DNA from: Flavobacterium sp. UGB4466
GTDB lineage: Bacteria > Bacteroidota > Bacteroidia > Flavobacteriales > Flavobacteriaceae
Direction of reading: 5' to 3'
DNA: 64,000 nucleotides
NCBI RefSeq assembly: GCF_903469665.1
Contig: NZ_CAGKLC010000005.1
Location: 1-64,000 of the forward strand
A program made the position numbers and the translations under genes. Within the stretch, counting starts at the first letter, position 1; each line of letters begins with the position of its first letter. Under the pieces are notes generated by a model that saw only the letters and a program-made list of their open reading frames with translations, was not told the DNA's origin and did no database searches. Below, one piece after another: positions 25,056 through 34,776 of this stretch.

Positions 25056-25556
25056 ATGGATAAGTTAATTAACGATTTTTCATTCGGTTTATTCTTTTGG
25101 CAAGCACTAATCTTGTTGGTTTTGATTTTACTTTTAGTAAAGTTTGCCTGGAAACCAATTATGGAATCTATTACAGCAAGAGAAGAAGGTATTAAAGATG
25201 CATTACTTTCTGCAGAAAATGCAAAGAGAGAAATGGAAAACTTACAAGCTGACAATCAAAGAATTTTGAATGAAGCTCGTGCAGAGCGTGACGCGATGCT
25301 AAAAGAAGCTCGTGAAATGAAAGAGAAAATGATTGCTGATTCTAAAAACGAAGCACAAGAAGCGGGTCAAAAAATGATCGAGCAAGCTAAAGCTGCTATC
25401 GAAAGTGAAAAGAATGCTGCTATGGCTGAATTGAAATCACAAGTTTCAACTTTATCATTAAGCATCGCTGAAAAATTATTGAAAGAAGAATTATCTAACA
25501 AAGAATCTCAAACTAAATTAGTAGAGAAAATGTTAGGTGACGTAAAGCTAAACTAA
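25056..25556 (+). CDS. atpF: ATP synthase F0 subunit b
   Basis: A 166-residue peripheral-stalk subunit: one N-terminal membrane span (about residues 8-26, FGLFFWQALILLVLILLLV), the conserved KFAWKPI, then a long charged amphipathic helix rich in Ala, Glu and Lys that forms the stator dimer. The second residue block SITAREEGIKDALLSAENAK is typical. Spacing to atpH is 4 bases. Confidence 0.95.
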   Translation: MDKLINDFSFGLFFWQALILLVLILLLVKFAWKPIMESITAREEGIKDALLSAENAKREMENLQADNQRILNEARAERDAMLKEAREMKEKMIADSKNEAQEAGQKMIEQAKAAIESEKNAAMAELKSQVSTLSLSIAEKLLKEELSNKESQTKLVEKMLGDVKLN

Positions 25557-25560
25557 GATT

Positions 25561-26094
25561 ATGGCAAGTACAAGAGCAGCAATTCGTTATGCAAAAGCAA
25601 TTCTGGACTTAGCAAACTCTAAAGGTGTTGCCGAAGCTGTCAATAACGATATGAAGTCAATTGCAACGGCAATTGAGAGTAATGAAGAATTAAGTGCCTT
25701 TATTCAAAACCCAACTACAAAAGTTGAAGTTAAAGAAAGTGCTCTTTTAGAAGTTTTTGCAGATGTAAATGGTGTAACTAAAGGGTTATTTCATTTATTA
25801 TTTGAAAACAAAAGATTTGAAATTCTGGAAGCTATTGCTTTAGAATACAAAAAAATATTTGACGAAGGTAATGGTGTTGAAGTAGCAAAAGTTACAACAG
25901 CAATCCCAATGGATGCCGCTTTAGAAGCTAAAGTTTTGGCAAAAGTGGCAACTTTATCAGATAAAAAAATAACAATTGAAAATACAGTAGACCCATCTAT
26001 CATTGGAGGGTTTATTTTAAGAATAGGGGATCAACAATACAATGCTTCTGTTGCAAACAGATTGCAGGTATTAAAAAGAGAGTTAAGTAATTAG
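25561..26094 (+). CDS. atpH: ATP synthase F1 subunit delta
   Basis: A 177-residue delta subunit connecting the peripheral stalk to F1. The N-terminal ARAAIRYAKAILDLA helix and the C-terminal IIGGFILRIGDQQYNASVANRLQVLKREL segment are family signatures. It lies 4 bases after atpF and 38 bases before atpA, matching standard operon order. Confidence 0.95.
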   Translation: MASTRAAIRYAKAILDLANSKGVAEAVNNDMKSIATAIESNEELSAFIQNPTTKVEVKESALLEVFADVNGVTKGLFHLLFENKRFEILEAIALEYKKIFDEGNGVEVAKVTTAIPMDAALEAKVLAKVATLSDKKITIENTVDPSIIGGFILRIGDQQYNASVANRLQVLKRELSN

Positions 26095-26132
26095 TTTTAT
26101 TACACATAAAAGTGTCTAAATTATAAATTAAG

Positions 26133-27710
26133 ATGGCGGAAATCAAACCTGCTGAAATTTCAGCAATATTAAGAAAGCAAGTAGAAGGTTTTGAATCTGG
26201 TGCTACGCTAGAGGAAGTAGGAACAGTACTTCAAGTTGGAGACGGTATTGCTCGTATTTACGGGCTATCGAATGTACAATATGGTGAGTTGGTTGAATTT
26301 GACAACGGACTTGAAGCTATTGTATTGAACCTTGAAGAAGACAACGTTGGTGTGGTACTTTTAGGACCATCAACTGGAATCAAAGAAGGATCAACAGCAA
26401 AAAGAACGCAACGTATTGCTTCTCTTAAAGTAGGTGAGCAAATGGTAGGACGTGTAGTAAACACTCTTGGTTTTCCAATTGATGGAAAAGGACCAATTGG
26501 TGGAGACTTATACGAAATGCCTTTAGAAAGAAAAGCACCTGGTGTTATCTTCCGTCAGCCGGTAACGGAGCCATTACAAACAGGAGTAAAAGCAGTTGAT
26601 GCTATGATCCCGGTTGGTCGTGGACAACGTGAGCTTGTAATTGGTGACCGTCAAACAGGTAAATCAACTGTTTGTATCGATACAATCTTAAATCAAAAAG
26701 AATTTTACGATGCAGGAAAACCTGTATTCTGTATATATGTTGCAATTGGGCAAAAAGCTTCAACTGTAGCAGGAATTGCTAAAATGTTAGAAGAAAAAGG
26801 TGCAATGGCTTATACAGTTATTGTTGCAGCTAATGCTTCTGATCCAGCTCCAATGCAAGTTTATGCTCCTTTCGCAGGTGCTGCAATTGGAGAGTATTTT
26901 AGAGATTCAGGTCGTCCGGCTTTAATTGTTTATGACGATTTATCTAAACAAGCTGTTGCTTACCGTGAGGTTTCTCTTTTATTAAGAAGACCACCGGGAC
27001 GTGAGGCTTACCCTGGAGACGTTTTCTACTTACACTCTCGTTTATTAGAGCGTGCTTGTAAAGTAATTGCTGATGATGGAATTGCTAAAAACATGAACGA
27101 TTTACCAGATTCTATCAAGTCTATCGTAAAAGGTGGTGGTTCGTTAACGGCATTACCAATTATCGAAACTCAGGCTGGTGACGTTTCTGCATATATCCCA
27201 ACAAACGTAATTTCGATTACAGATGGTCAGATTTTCCTTGATGGAGATTTGTTCAACTCTGGAGTTCGTCCTGCGATCAACGTAGGTATCTCTGTATCTC
27301 GTGTTGGAGGTAATGCTCAGATTAAATCAATGAAAAAAGTTTCAGGAACTTTAAAATTAGATCAAGCTCAATTCCGTGAATTAGAAGCTTTCGCTAAATT
27401 TGGTTCTGACTTAGATTCAGTTACTTTAAACGTAATTGAAAAAGGAAAAAGAAACGTTGAAATCTTAAAACAAGGTTTAAATGATCCTTATCCTGTTGAA
27501 AATCAAGTAGCTATTATTTATGCAGGTTCTAAAAACTTATTAAGAAACGTACCTGTAAATAAAGTAAAAGAATATGAAGCTGAGTTCTTAGCTTACTTAA
27601 ACAGCAAACATAAAGATACGCTTAACGCGTTAAAAGCTGGTAAGTTAGATGACAACATTACTGATGTTATCGAAAAAGCAGCAAAAGAAATTTCAGCAAA
27701 ATATAATTAA
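26133..27710 (+). CDS. atpA: ATP synthase F1 subunit alpha
   Basis: A 525-residue F1 alpha subunit. It has the N-terminal beta-barrel ([17 protein letters not shown]), the P-loop GDRQTGKST near residue 171, and the alpha signature [17 protein letters not shown]. The C-terminal helical domain is complete. Length is typical. The catalytic beta subunit (atpD) and epsilon (atpC) are not in the window, consistent with the split arrangement of Flavobacteria. Confidence 0.98.
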   Translation: MAEIKPAEISAILRKQVEGFESGATLEEVGTVLQVGDGIARIYGLSNVQYGELVEFDNGLEAIVLNLEEDNVGVVLLGPSTGIKEGSTAKRTQRIASLKVGEQMVGRVVNTLGFPIDGKGPIGGDLYEMPLERKAPGVIFRQPVTEPLQTGVKAVDAMIPVGRGQRELVIGDRQTGKSTVCIDTILNQKEFYDAGKPVFCIYVAIGQKASTVAGIAKMLEEKGAMAYTVIVAANASDPAPMQVYAPFAGAAIGEYFRDSGRPALIVYDDLSKQAVAYREVSLLLRRPPGREAYPGDVFYLHSRLLERACKVIADDGIAKNMNDLPDSIKSIVKGGGSLTALPIIETQAGDVSAYIPTNVISITDGQIFLDGDLFNSGVRPAINVGISVSRVGGNAQIKSMKKVSGTLKLDQAQFRELEAFAKFGSDLDSVTLNVIEKGKRNVEILKQGLNDPYPVENQVAIIYAGSKNLLRNVPVNKVKEYEAEFLAYLNSKHKDTLNALKAGKLDDNITDVIEKAAKEISAKYN

Positions 27711-27724
27711 TTAGATAATTAGGC

Positions 27725-27770
27725 AATTAGATAATTAGTGAATGTTCCGCATTTTTCTAATTATCTAATT
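27725..27770. repeat. 14-bp inverted repeat in the atpA-atpG spacer
   Basis: AATTAGATAATTAG at 27725-27738 is exactly complementary to 27757-27770. A direct extra copy of TTAGATAATTAG lies at 27711-27722. The spacer is 89 bases, so the atpG start is separated from atpA by a foldable AT-rich element with an 18-base loop. Confidence 0.8.
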
Positions 27771-27772
27771 TG

Positions 27773-27796
27773 CAAATTGTCACATTTTCTAATTAA
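27773..27796 (-). repeat. Dispersed AT-rich repeat, copy 2
   Basis: Read on the minus strand, this resembles the element at 18886-18916 (TTAATTAGAAAATGTGACAA against TTAATTAGATAATGTGTCAA). It ends 4 bases before the atpG ATG. Confidence 0.5.
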
Positions 27797-27799
27797 TAG

Positions 27800-28660
27800 A
27801 TGGCAAATTTAAAGGAAATCCGTAATAGAATTACTTCCGTTTCATCGACGATGCAGATTACATCGGCTATGAAAATGGTTTCTGCTGCAAAGCTTAAGAA
27901 AGCACAAGATGCAATCACTGCGATGCGCCCTTATGCCGAGAAATTAACGGAGTTGTTGCAAAATCTTTCCGCTACACTTGATGGTGAAGTTGGAGGTGAT
28001 TACACTACTCAACGTGAAGTAAAAAAAGTATTGCTTGTAGCCATAACTTCAAACAGAGGTTTATGTGGTGCATTCAATTCTAACGTAATTAAAGAGGTTA
28101 AGAATCGTACCGAATTTTACGCAGGAAAACAAGTTGACGTTTTTGCTATTGGTAAAAAAGGAAATGATGTTTTAAGCAAAACGCATAAAGTACACGGTCA
28201 TCATAATGCAATTTTTGATCATTTAACTTTTGAAAATGTTGCCGGAATTGCTGATAGTTTAACAGAGAAATTCCTTACTGGAGAGTACGACAGAATCGAA
28301 TTGATCTACAATCAGTTTAAAAATGCTGCGACTCAAATTGTTCAGACAGAACAGTTTTTACCGTTAGCGCCAATTAAATCTGATGCTGCAGTTTCTACAG
28401 GAGATTACATTTTTGAACCTTCAAAAGAAGAAATCGTGTTGACTTTGATTCCGAAATCATTGAAAACACAATTATATAAAGGAATCCGCGATTCATTTGC
28501 TTCAGAACACGGAGCACGTATGACAGCAATGCACAAAGCAACTGACAACGCAACTGAATTAAGAAACCAATTGAAATTAACTTACAATAAAGCACGTCAG
28601 GCTGCTATTACTAACGAGATCTTAGAAATCGTTGGTGGAGCGGAAGCTTTGAACGGATAG
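27800..28660 (+). CDS. atpG: ATP synthase F1 subunit gamma
   Basis: A 286-residue central-stalk subunit. The N-terminal coiled-coil arm is LKEIRNRITSVSSTMQITSAMKMV (start shown in part) and the C-terminal arm is RMTAMHKATDNATELRNQL followed by NKARQAAITNEILEIVGGAEAL, the gamma signature. The Rossmann-like middle begins TSNRGLCGAFNSNV. Last gene of the operon, followed by a terminator at 28691. Confidence 0.97.
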   Translation: MANLKEIRNRITSVSSTMQITSAMKMVSAAKLKKAQDAITAMRPYAEKLTELLQNLSATLDGEVGGDYTTQREVKKVLLVAITSNRGLCGAFNSNVIKEVKNRTEFYAGKQVDVFAIGKKGNDVLSKTHKVHGHHNAIFDHLTFENVAGIADSLTEKFLTGEYDRIELIYNQFKNAATQIVQTEQFLPLAPIKSDAAVSTGDYIFEPSKEEIVLTLIPKSLKTQLYKGIRDSFASEHGARMTAMHKATDNATELRNQLKLTYNKARQAAITNEILEIVGGAEALNG

Positions 28661-28690
28661 CTTATTTAAGATATTTTTAAAATATAAAAG

Positions 28691-28723
28691 GAGTTTGAGT
28701 CTTAGATTTAAACTCTTTTTTTT
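28691..28723 (+). terminator. Intrinsic terminator of the atp operon
   Basis: An 11-bp imperfect stem beginning GAGTTT (28691) and closing AAACTC (to 28715), with a short loop and a run of eight or more T to 28723, 30 bases after the atpG stop. Confidence 0.8.
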
Positions 28724-28822
28724 ATTCAAGTACTTTTGAAAAAGGCCTATTTTGGTTTTAAAAATATATAGCTATCCGAAATCTACCGCTTTTACTTGGT
28801 TTTTTGAGCCATAAATGCATTT

Positions 28823-29155
28823 TTAAAGCAGGTTAAAATGTTTACCTGCCGGACTGCGAAAATTATACTTATCACCTGTTTGTTCATTTACCAAACTAAT
28901 AATAAAGCAATATTGCTTCCCTCCTTCAAGATATTTTGAAGGCTGTATTGATAATTTTGTATACTTTTCATGATCTATTATATGTGCAGTTGCAGGACGC
29001 TGATGACGCTGTCCTTCTGCTACGGGATAAAACATAGCATTAAGAACTCTAAGAGAATTTGGAGGAACTTCCTGAGGGGGCGCAAATATGGTAATTGTTG
29101 ACCCTATTCTTTCAGATGTCGGAGTAAAATCTGTTACATCAATGTTTGTTATCAT
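28823..29155 (-). CDS. Hypothetical soluble protein
   Basis: A 110-residue protein without signal peptide or membrane span, beta-rich by appearance (ITNIDVTDFTPTSERIGSTI start; NFRSPAGKHFNLL end). I do not recognise the family. It is alone between convergent and divergent neighbours, with a plausible promoter about 105 bases upstream. The predicted ~100-nt leader is longer than usual here and could hold regulation. Confidence 0.65.
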   Translation of the reverse strand: MITNIDVTDFTPTSERIGSTITIFAPPQEVPPNSLRVLNAMFYPVAEGQRHQRPATAHIIDHEKYTKLSIQPSKYLEGGKQYCFIISLVNEQTGDKYNFRSPAGKHFNLL

Positions 29156-29259
29156 GGTTTTTATTTTTTTTAAAGTAAGTCCGGTGAGCCAGTAATGTAC
29201 TTATGTTATATATACTAGACAAGTAACAGAAAATAGGTATCCTTGTCCTAAGATTTTTG

Positions 29260-29290
29260 CAAAAGTAAGAATAATCTTAAACAAAAACAA
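29260..29290 (-). promoter_or_regulatory. Promoter of the hypothetical gene at 28823-29155
   Basis: Minus strand: -33 TTG (29288-29290), a 20-base spacer, and -7 TACTTTTG (29260-29267). It fits the TTG-N17-23-TAnnTTTG model and implies a leader of about 100 nt. Confidence 0.6.
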
Positions 29291-29522
29291 AGACTTTCTT
29301 AGTAAAATGAAGATTAACTGTAACATTTTAGTGTGACAATGAGAATTAAAGTTATTTTCAGTTGTTAGTCCTAAAATGACGGTTTTTGATCATATTGGAT
29401 GCTAGAAAAAATTTGAAATAAAAGAAAGACTGTCTAAAAGCATTGTCCGGAAGCAGATTAGCGGTTATTCGTGTATTTCTATATCGGGTTGAGAATTATA
29501 TAAGCGACAACGAAAAAATAAG

Positions 29523-29530
29523 TATTTTTG
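29523..29530 (+). promoter_or_regulatory. -7 promoter box for the GNAT gene
   Basis: TATTTTTG (TAnnTTTG), 19 bases before the ATG at 29550. No -33 TTG at the usual spacing. Confidence 0.55.
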
Positions 29531-29549
29531 AAATCTATTTTTTTAAACA

Positions 29550-29996
29550 ATGAAACTACAAATAAAAGAACTCACGACAATCAAAGAAATGGTGGATCAG
29601 ATTGATACCATGCGATTTCTTTATCCAAATCTTTCAGTTGAAAAGTACACGGCCTATCTTTCAGAAATGGTTCCTCATAATTATATCCAGATCGGTGTTT
29701 TTGAAGAGGGTGTTTGTTTAGGGATTACCGGTTGCTGGTCGGCTACAAAACTATGGACAGGGAAATATCTTGAGATAGACAATTTTGTCGTAAATCCGGA
29801 CGTTAGATCAAAAGGAATTGGAAAATTGCTAACGGATTATATCGAACAAAAAGCAATTGATTTAGATTGCAGCAGTATCGTTCTGGATGCATTTACCGGA
29901 AATTTTGCTGCGCACCGTTTCTATTACAATCAGGGGTACGGACCAAGAGGTTTTCATTTTGTTAAAATTTTAGACGAAAAAAAATTAACTCACTAA
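29550..29996 (+). CDS. GNAT-family N-acetyltransferase
   Basis: A 148-residue GNAT enzyme. Motif A, which binds the acetyl-CoA pyrophosphate, is VNPDVRSKGIGKLLTDYIE (R-x-x-G-x-G). It is preceded by the beta strand KYLEIDNFVV and followed by the C-terminal NFAAHRFYYNQGYGPRGFHFV (motif B, typical 'A-H-x-F-Y-x-x-x-G-Y'). It transfers an acetyl group to an unknown amine. Single gene with its own promoter box. Confidence 0.9.
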   Translation: MKLQIKELTTIKEMVDQIDTMRFLYPNLSVEKYTAYLSEMVPHNYIQIGVFEEGVCLGITGCWSATKLWTGKYLEIDNFVVNPDVRSKGIGKLLTDYIEQKAIDLDCSSIVLDAFTGNFAAHRFYYNQGYGPRGFHFVKILDEKKLTH

Positions 29997-30053
29997 AATT
30001 CCGGCAAGTTCTTTTATTGAAGCGCAAAATCAATAATAAACCAAAGAATTGGT

Positions 30054-30061
30054 TATTTTTG
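30054..30061 (+). promoter_or_regulatory. -7 promoter box for the flippase operon
   Basis: TATTTTTG (TAnnTTTG), 29 bases before the TTG start at 30091. It likely drives the envelope cluster running to 36839. Confidence 0.6.
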
Positions 30062-30090
30062 TTTTATAAATTTTATTACACACATATATT

Positions 30091-31551
30091 TTGGGATTAT
30101 ATAAAAATCTATTCAAACAAACGGCTATTTATGGACTAGCGACGGTTTTGCCGCGAATGCTGAGTTTTCTGTTAGTCAGATTGTATACCGGTATTTTACC
30201 AACTGCAGAATACGGTGAAGTTTCGATTGTTTTGTCCTGGATGGTTTTCTTTAATGTGGTACTTTCGTACGGAATGGAGACGGCATTTTTTAGGTTTTAC
30301 AGTGCCGAAGACGACAAGAAAAATGTAATAGCTACTTCTACAATTTCAATATTTTGGTCGTCGATAATTTTCTTATTTGCAGCTTTAATTTTTAGAAATA
30401 CATTGGCAACTTTGGCCGAAGTAGATGTGCAGTACATCACCTACACCGTATGGATCCTGGTTTTAGATGCTTTGGTTTTAATTCCTTTTTCTAAGTTAAG
30501 AGCCAATCAGCGGCCTATGGTTTATGCGGCGATTAAAATTGGTAATGTTATAATCAATCTGTTACTGAACATATTTTTCCTGATGTACCTTCCTAAACTG
30601 GCAGCATCAAACCCTAATTCTGTTTGGGATAATTTGTATGTCGAAAACTTTCAGATTGCTTATATTTTTATTGCCAATCTATTGGCGAGTTTAGCGACGT
30701 TCATCGTGCTTTCACCAAACTATCTTTCACTTGGACGAAAATTTGATCCGGTACTTTGGAAGAAAATGATGAGATATGGTTTGCCTATTTTAGTGGCAGG
30801 ACTTGCTTTCGCAGTTAACGAACATTTTGATAAAATTTTGCTGGGATATCTGTTGCCGGAGAATCTTGCAAAATCTGAAGTTGGAGCGTATTCAGCCTGT
30901 TATAAATTAGGGTTGTTCATGGTTTTATTTGCAACGGCCTTCAGACTCGGGATTGAACCCTTCTTTTTCAGTCATGCGAAAAACGAAAATGCACCTCAGA
31001 CCTATGCCGTAATTACAAAATACTTCGTGATTTTAGGATCATTGATTTTATTAGGTGTTATTGTATTTGCAGACGTTTTAAAATATTTATTGCTAGATAA
31101 TAAATCGTATTGGGAGGCCATGAAAGTGGTGCCGTTAATCATTTTGGCAAACTTCTTTTTAGGGATTTACAACAACTTATCGGTTTGGTATAAACTAACA
31201 GACAAAACACAAATTGGAGCTTATATCTCGATTGTGGGAGCCATCGTGACTTTGATTTTAAACTATGTTTTAATTCCAAAGTACAGTTACTACGGTTCTG
31301 CAATTGCGACTATTTCAGCGTACGGAAGTATGATGCTGATTTCTTATATTTTAGGAAACAGATACTATCCCATCCCTTATGATATGAACAAAATTGGAGC
31401 TTACTTAGGAATTTCAATTGTATTTTCGGCTATCTCTTTTTACGGATTCAGAGAAAATTATTTTGTTGGAATCCCTTTGTTTTTGGGCTTTGTCTATTTT
31501 GTTTATCATAACGAAAAACAAACAATCAAAGGAATTATGAATAAAAAGTAA
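30091..31551 (+). CDS. Oligosaccharide flippase / polysaccharide biosynthesis protein (MOP family)
   Basis: A 486-residue polytopic protein with about fourteen membrane spans, of the Wzx-like MOP superfamily. It starts at TTG (MGLYKNLFKQTAIYGLATVLPRMLSFLLVRLYT region; no ATG is nearby). The first helix with P-R-x-x-S-F-L-L-V-R-L-Y-T is typical of Bacteroidota flippases that move lipid-linked glycans or lipid II-like carriers across the inner membrane. It heads a run of envelope genes with dut 28 bases downstream. The exact substrate is unknown. Confidence 0.9.
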   Translation: MGLYKNLFKQTAIYGLATVLPRMLSFLLVRLYTGILPTAEYGEVSIVLSWMVFFNVVLSYGMETAFFRFYSAEDDKKNVIATSTISIFWSSIIFLFAALIFRNTLATLAEVDVQYITYTVWILVLDALVLIPFSKLRANQRPMVYAAIKIGNVIINLLLNIFFLMYLPKLAASNPNSVWDNLYVENFQIAYIFIANLLASLATFIVLSPNYLSLGRKFDPVLWKKMMRYGLPILVAGLAFAVNEHFDKILLGYLLPENLAKSEVGAYSACYKLGLFMVLFATAFRLGIEPFFFSHAKNENAPQTYAVITKYFVILGSLILLGVIVFADVLKYLLLDNKSYWEAMKVVPLIILANFFLGIYNNLSVWYKLTDKTQIGAYISIVGAIVTLILNYVLIPKYSYYGSAIATISAYGSMMLISYILGNRYYPIPYDMNKIGAYLGISIVFSAISFYGFRENYFVGIPLFLGFVYFVYHNEKQTIKGIMNKK

Positions 31552-31579
31552 GGGTACTTTTTAATCTTTTAAAATAAAA

Positions 31580-32014
31580 ATGAAAATACAAATTATCAAT
31601 AAATCACAGCACGCTTTACCGAACTATGAAACGATCGCTTCGGCAGGAATGGATTTACGTGCCAATTTAACAGAAGCTATTACGTTAAAACCCTTAGAAA
31701 GAACCATTGTAAAAACCGGACTTTTTATAGAGTTGCCTATTGGTTATGAGGCACAAGTACGACCAAGAAGCGGACTGGCGGCGAAAAAAGGAGTAACCGT
31801 TTTAAACTCTCCCGGAACTGTCGATGCAGATTATAGAGGCGAAATAGGCGTAATTTTAGTAAATTTATCCAACGAAGAATTTGTCATTGAAAATGGAGAG
31901 CGAATCGCACAACTTATCATTGCAAAACACGAAAGAGCAGAATGGATAGAAGTGAACGAGCTTTCTGAAACGTCAAGAGGAGAAGGCGGATTTGGAAGTA
32001 CAGGAGTAAAATAG
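31580..32014 (+). CDS. dut: dUTP diphosphatase
   Basis: A 144-residue trimeric dUTPase that hydrolyses dUTP to dUMP. All five motifs are visible: AGMDLRANL (1), [12 protein letters not shown] (2), [14 protein letters not shown] (3, with the catalytic Asp), GERIAQLII (4) and [10 protein letters not shown] (5, the Gly-rich C-terminal arm). Normal length. Its place between flippase and sugar nucleotidyltransferase is a recurrent arrangement in Flavobacteria. Confidence 0.97.
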   Translation: MKIQIINKSQHALPNYETIASAGMDLRANLTEAITLKPLERTIVKTGLFIELPIGYEAQVRPRSGLAAKKGVTVLNSPGTVDADYRGEIGVILVNLSNEEFVIENGERIAQLIIAKHERAEWIEVNELSETSRGEGGFGSTGVK

Positions 32015-32087
32015 TTTTCAGTCACGGTCGCAGTAATCAGTTTTAATAGATTGCGATCTTAAAAATGAAATGAAAAAACTTAGGAAT

Positions 32088-32116
32088 CTTTGCGAAAAAG
32101 CTTTGCGAACTTTGCG
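32088..32116 (+). repeat. Triple CTTTGCG direct repeat
   Basis: CTTTGCG occurs at 32088, 32101 and 32110 in the 205-base gap between dut and the nucleotidyltransferase gene. The wording (cttaggaatctttgcg...) looks like a dispersed flavobacterial intergenic repeat; no function can be assigned. Confidence 0.5.
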
Positions 32117-32219
32117 GTAAAAAAGTTTTAACTTACAGTATAAATAACCTTTACGATTAAAATTAAGAACCAAACTAAGAGGGTTTTTTAAACCTTTCCA
32201 TTAAAATAAATAAAAAGAA

Positions 32220-33236
32220 ATGAAGATAATCGTTCCAATGGCGGGTCGTGGATCAAGACTTAGACCACATACTTTAACAGTTCCAAAACCATTAATTCCG
32301 GTTGCAGGTAAATCGATCGTGCACCGATTGGTGGAAGACATTGCCAAAATACTAAAAGAACCTATTGAAGAGGTTGCTTTTATTTTAGGAGATCCTGCTT
32401 TTTTTGGTGATGATCTTGTAGCAAGTTTAGAAGAATTGGCAGGAAGTTTAGGAGCCAAAGCTTCCATCTACCGTCAGGATTTACCTTTAGGGACTGGACA
32501 CGCGATTATGTGTGCCAAAGAATCTTTATCAGGTCCGGCAGTAATTGCTTATGCAGATACTTTGATCAGAGCCGATTTTGAATTAGATCCTTCTGCCGAT
32601 GCTGTTATTTGGGTGAAACAAGTGGATCAGCCGGAAGCATTTGGTGTCGTAAAATTAAATACTAATAATGAAATTATAGAATTAGTAGAAAAACCAAAAG
32701 AATTTGTTAGTGACTTAGCAGTTATTGGAATCTATTATTTTAAAGAAGTAGGTGATTTGAAAAAGGAACTTCAGGGAGTTTTGGATAATAATATTCAAAA
32801 TGGTGGAGAATATCAGATCAACGACGGAATTAAAGCCATGATGGCAAACGGTAAAGTGTTTAAAACCGGAAGTGTGGATGAATGGATGGATTGCGGAAAT
32901 AAGGATGTTACTGTTGAAACAAATTCAAGGATGTTAGGGTTTTTACACAATGATGGGGAGCATTTAGTAGATTACGATGTGAAATTGGAAAACTCAACTA
33001 TCATTCCACCGTGTTATATTGGCGAAAATGTAGTGTTGAAAAACACAACAGTTGGTCCAAATGTATCCATTGGTAAAGGTTGTCACGTTACAGACAGTAC
33101 AATTAGCAACAGTTTAATACAAACTTATTCTCAAATAAAAAATGCACAGCTTGACAATGCAATGATTGGAAATCATGTGGTTTATGATGGTAAGTTTAGC
33201 AGTGTTAGCATCGGAGATTATTCAGTTTTAGAATAG
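32220..33236 (+). CDS. Sugar-1-phosphate nucleotidyltransferase
   Basis: A 338-residue enzyme with an N-terminal nucleotidyltransferase fold: VPMAGRGSRLRPHTLTVPKP is the nucleotide-binding G-x-G-x-R-L-x3-T-x3-P-K-P signature (residues 4-23). Further elements are YADTLIRADF and VVKLNTNNEIIELVEKPKE. The C-terminal ~80 residues form a left-handed beta-helix (hexapeptide steps such as ENVVLKNTTVGPNVSIGKG). It makes an NDP-sugar, but base and sugar cannot be set from sequence. Neighbours point to envelope glycan synthesis. Confidence 0.9.
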   Translation: MKIIVPMAGRGSRLRPHTLTVPKPLIPVAGKSIVHRLVEDIAKILKEPIEEVAFILGDPAFFGDDLVASLEELAGSLGAKASIYRQDLPLGTGHAIMCAKESLSGPAVIAYADTLIRADFELDPSADAVIWVKQVDQPEAFGVVKLNTNNEIIELVEKPKEFVSDLAVIGIYYFKEVGDLKKELQGVLDNNIQNGGEYQINDGIKAMMANGKVFKTGSVDEWMDCGNKDVTVETNSRMLGFLHNDGEHLVDYDVKLENSTIIPPCYIGENVVLKNTTVGPNVSIGKGCHVTDSTISNSLIQTYSQIKNAQLDNAMIGNHVVYDGKFSSVSIGDYSVLE

Positions 33237-33285
33237 ATTATCAGTTGGAATAGATTCGTTTTTGTTTAAAAATAAATTTTAATAA

Positions 33286-34638
33286 ATGATACAAAAAGGA
33301 GTTATCGCGATTTTATTTTTCGTTTTGCTTGGCAATCCCATTTCGGTTATGGCTCAAACAGAGCCGGAAGATATTGCTGTGGCAACCGATGAGTATCAGG
33401 ATGCTTTTTATGAATCGTTGAAACAAAAAGGAATTGAAAATTATGATAAGGCCGTCACTTCATTACAAAAGTGTATCAAACTAAAACCCAATGATGCGGT
33501 GGCTTATTTTGAACTCGGGAAAAATTATCTGTCCTTAAAAGATTATCGAAGCGCGCAGGATTCTTTTGAAAAAGCGACTCAACTTGATCCTAAAAACAAA
33601 TGGTATTGGCTGGGAATTTATGATGTAAGTTTTGAAACCAAAAATTATCCTTTGGCGATTGAAACCATTCAGAAAATAATGGTTTTTGATGAAGAGTACA
33701 AAGATGATTTGATTTCGCTGTATATGATCACCAATCAGTTTGATAAAGCGTTGGTGGCGATCAATGAAATGAATGATAAGTATGGGAAATCAGAAGATCG
33801 TGATCGCTATAGATTGCAAATCTTATCTCAGGGGAAATATCAAAATGCAGAAATTGATAACTTGATTGAGCAGATAAAGCAGCATCCAAAAGAAGAATCA
33901 AATTATGTAAATCTGATTTTTTTATATTCAAAATCAGAAGAAACAGATAAGGCGCTAAATGTTGCAAAACAGCTGGCAAAGGAAATTCCAACTTCAGAAT
34001 GGGCGCAGGTAAGTTTGTTTAAAGGGTATCTGGATTCCAATCAGGCTGATAAAGCGATTAAGGCAATGAATGTAATTTTGGGAAGTTCAAAAATTGATTC
34101 CAAAATAAAACATCGTACCTTAAATGAGTTTTTGATCTATACAAACAAAAATCCACAGTATGCGTCAGATTTAGAGAAAGCCATTTCCTATTTCGATAAC
34201 GATCCTAATGTGGATGTGGCCAAAGAAATTGGAAAATTCTATCACAGTAAAGGTCAGTTTGAAAATGCGATTAAATATTATGAAAAAGATTTAAAAGCCA
34301 ATTCAGAGACAGACCGTGAAACTAATTTGCTTTTGCTTGAAGCGTATGCTCAGATGAAACAGTTTGAGCCAATGACAAAAAGAGCAATGAGCATGATTGA
34401 GGTTTATCCAAGTCAGCCGCAGTTTTATTACTACGCCGGTTTAGGAAATAATCAGTTAAAGCAATTTAAAAATGCAAAAACCGTTTTAGAAATAGGACTC
34501 GATTATGTGGTAGAGGACAAAACACTGGAGGCAAATTTTAATATTCAGTTGGGAGAGGCTTACAATGGATTGGGAGATGCAAAGAAAAAAGAGGAATACT
34601 TTTTGAAGGCAAATGAATTATTGAAAAAGAAAAAATAG
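33286..34638 (+). CDS. Secreted TPR-repeat protein
   Basis: A 450-residue protein with a cleavable signal peptide (hydrophobic residues 5-20, likely cleaved after SVMAQ) and tetratricopeptide repeats from about residue 50 to the end: NYDKAVTSLQKCIKLKPNDA, YRSAQDSFEKATQLDPKNKW and QFENAIKYYEKDLKANS among others. It is expected in the periplasm as a protein-binding scaffold. It precedes the DUF4292 lipoprotein and the EnvC-like gene, so an envelope assembly role is likely. No enzymatic motif was seen. Confidence 0.85.
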   Translation: MIQKGVIAILFFVLLGNPISVMAQTEPEDIAVATDEYQDAFYESLKQKGIENYDKAVTSLQKCIKLKPNDAVAYFELGKNYLSLKDYRSAQDSFEKATQLDPKNKWYWLGIYDVSFETKNYPLAIETIQKIMVFDEEYKDDLISLYMITNQFDKALVAINEMNDKYGKSEDRDRYRLQILSQGKYQNAEIDNLIEQIKQHPKEESNYVNLIFLYSKSEETDKALNVAKQLAKEIPTSEWAQVSLFKGYLDSNQADKAIKAMNVILGSSKIDSKIKHRTLNEFLIYTNKNPQYASDLEKAISYFDNDPNVDVAKEIGKFYHSKGQFENAIKYYEKDLKANSETDRETNLLLLEAYAQMKQFEPMTKRAMSMIEVYPSQPQFYYYAGLGNNQLKQFKNAKTVLEIGLDYVVEDKTLEANFNIQLGEAYNGLGDAKKKEEYFLKANELLKKKK

Positions 34639-34776
34639 AGGAAAGAAAATAGAGGAAAGAGGGGGATGTGCTTATATGCTAAGATCTTGATTTTTATTTT
34701 CGGCAACCTGAAACAACACTATAAACAATTAAACAGATTTTGATTTGTCCAGATTCAAAATTAAAAAAGGCGGTAA

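Larger units (their letters stand above)
29156..29549. other. Intergenic region between divergent genes
   Basis: About 394 AT-rich bases. They contain the leader and promoter of the minus-strand gene (box at 29260-29267) and a promoter box for the GNAT gene (29523-29530). I see no open reading frame of note, tRNA or strong hairpin in the middle part. Confidence 0.6.
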
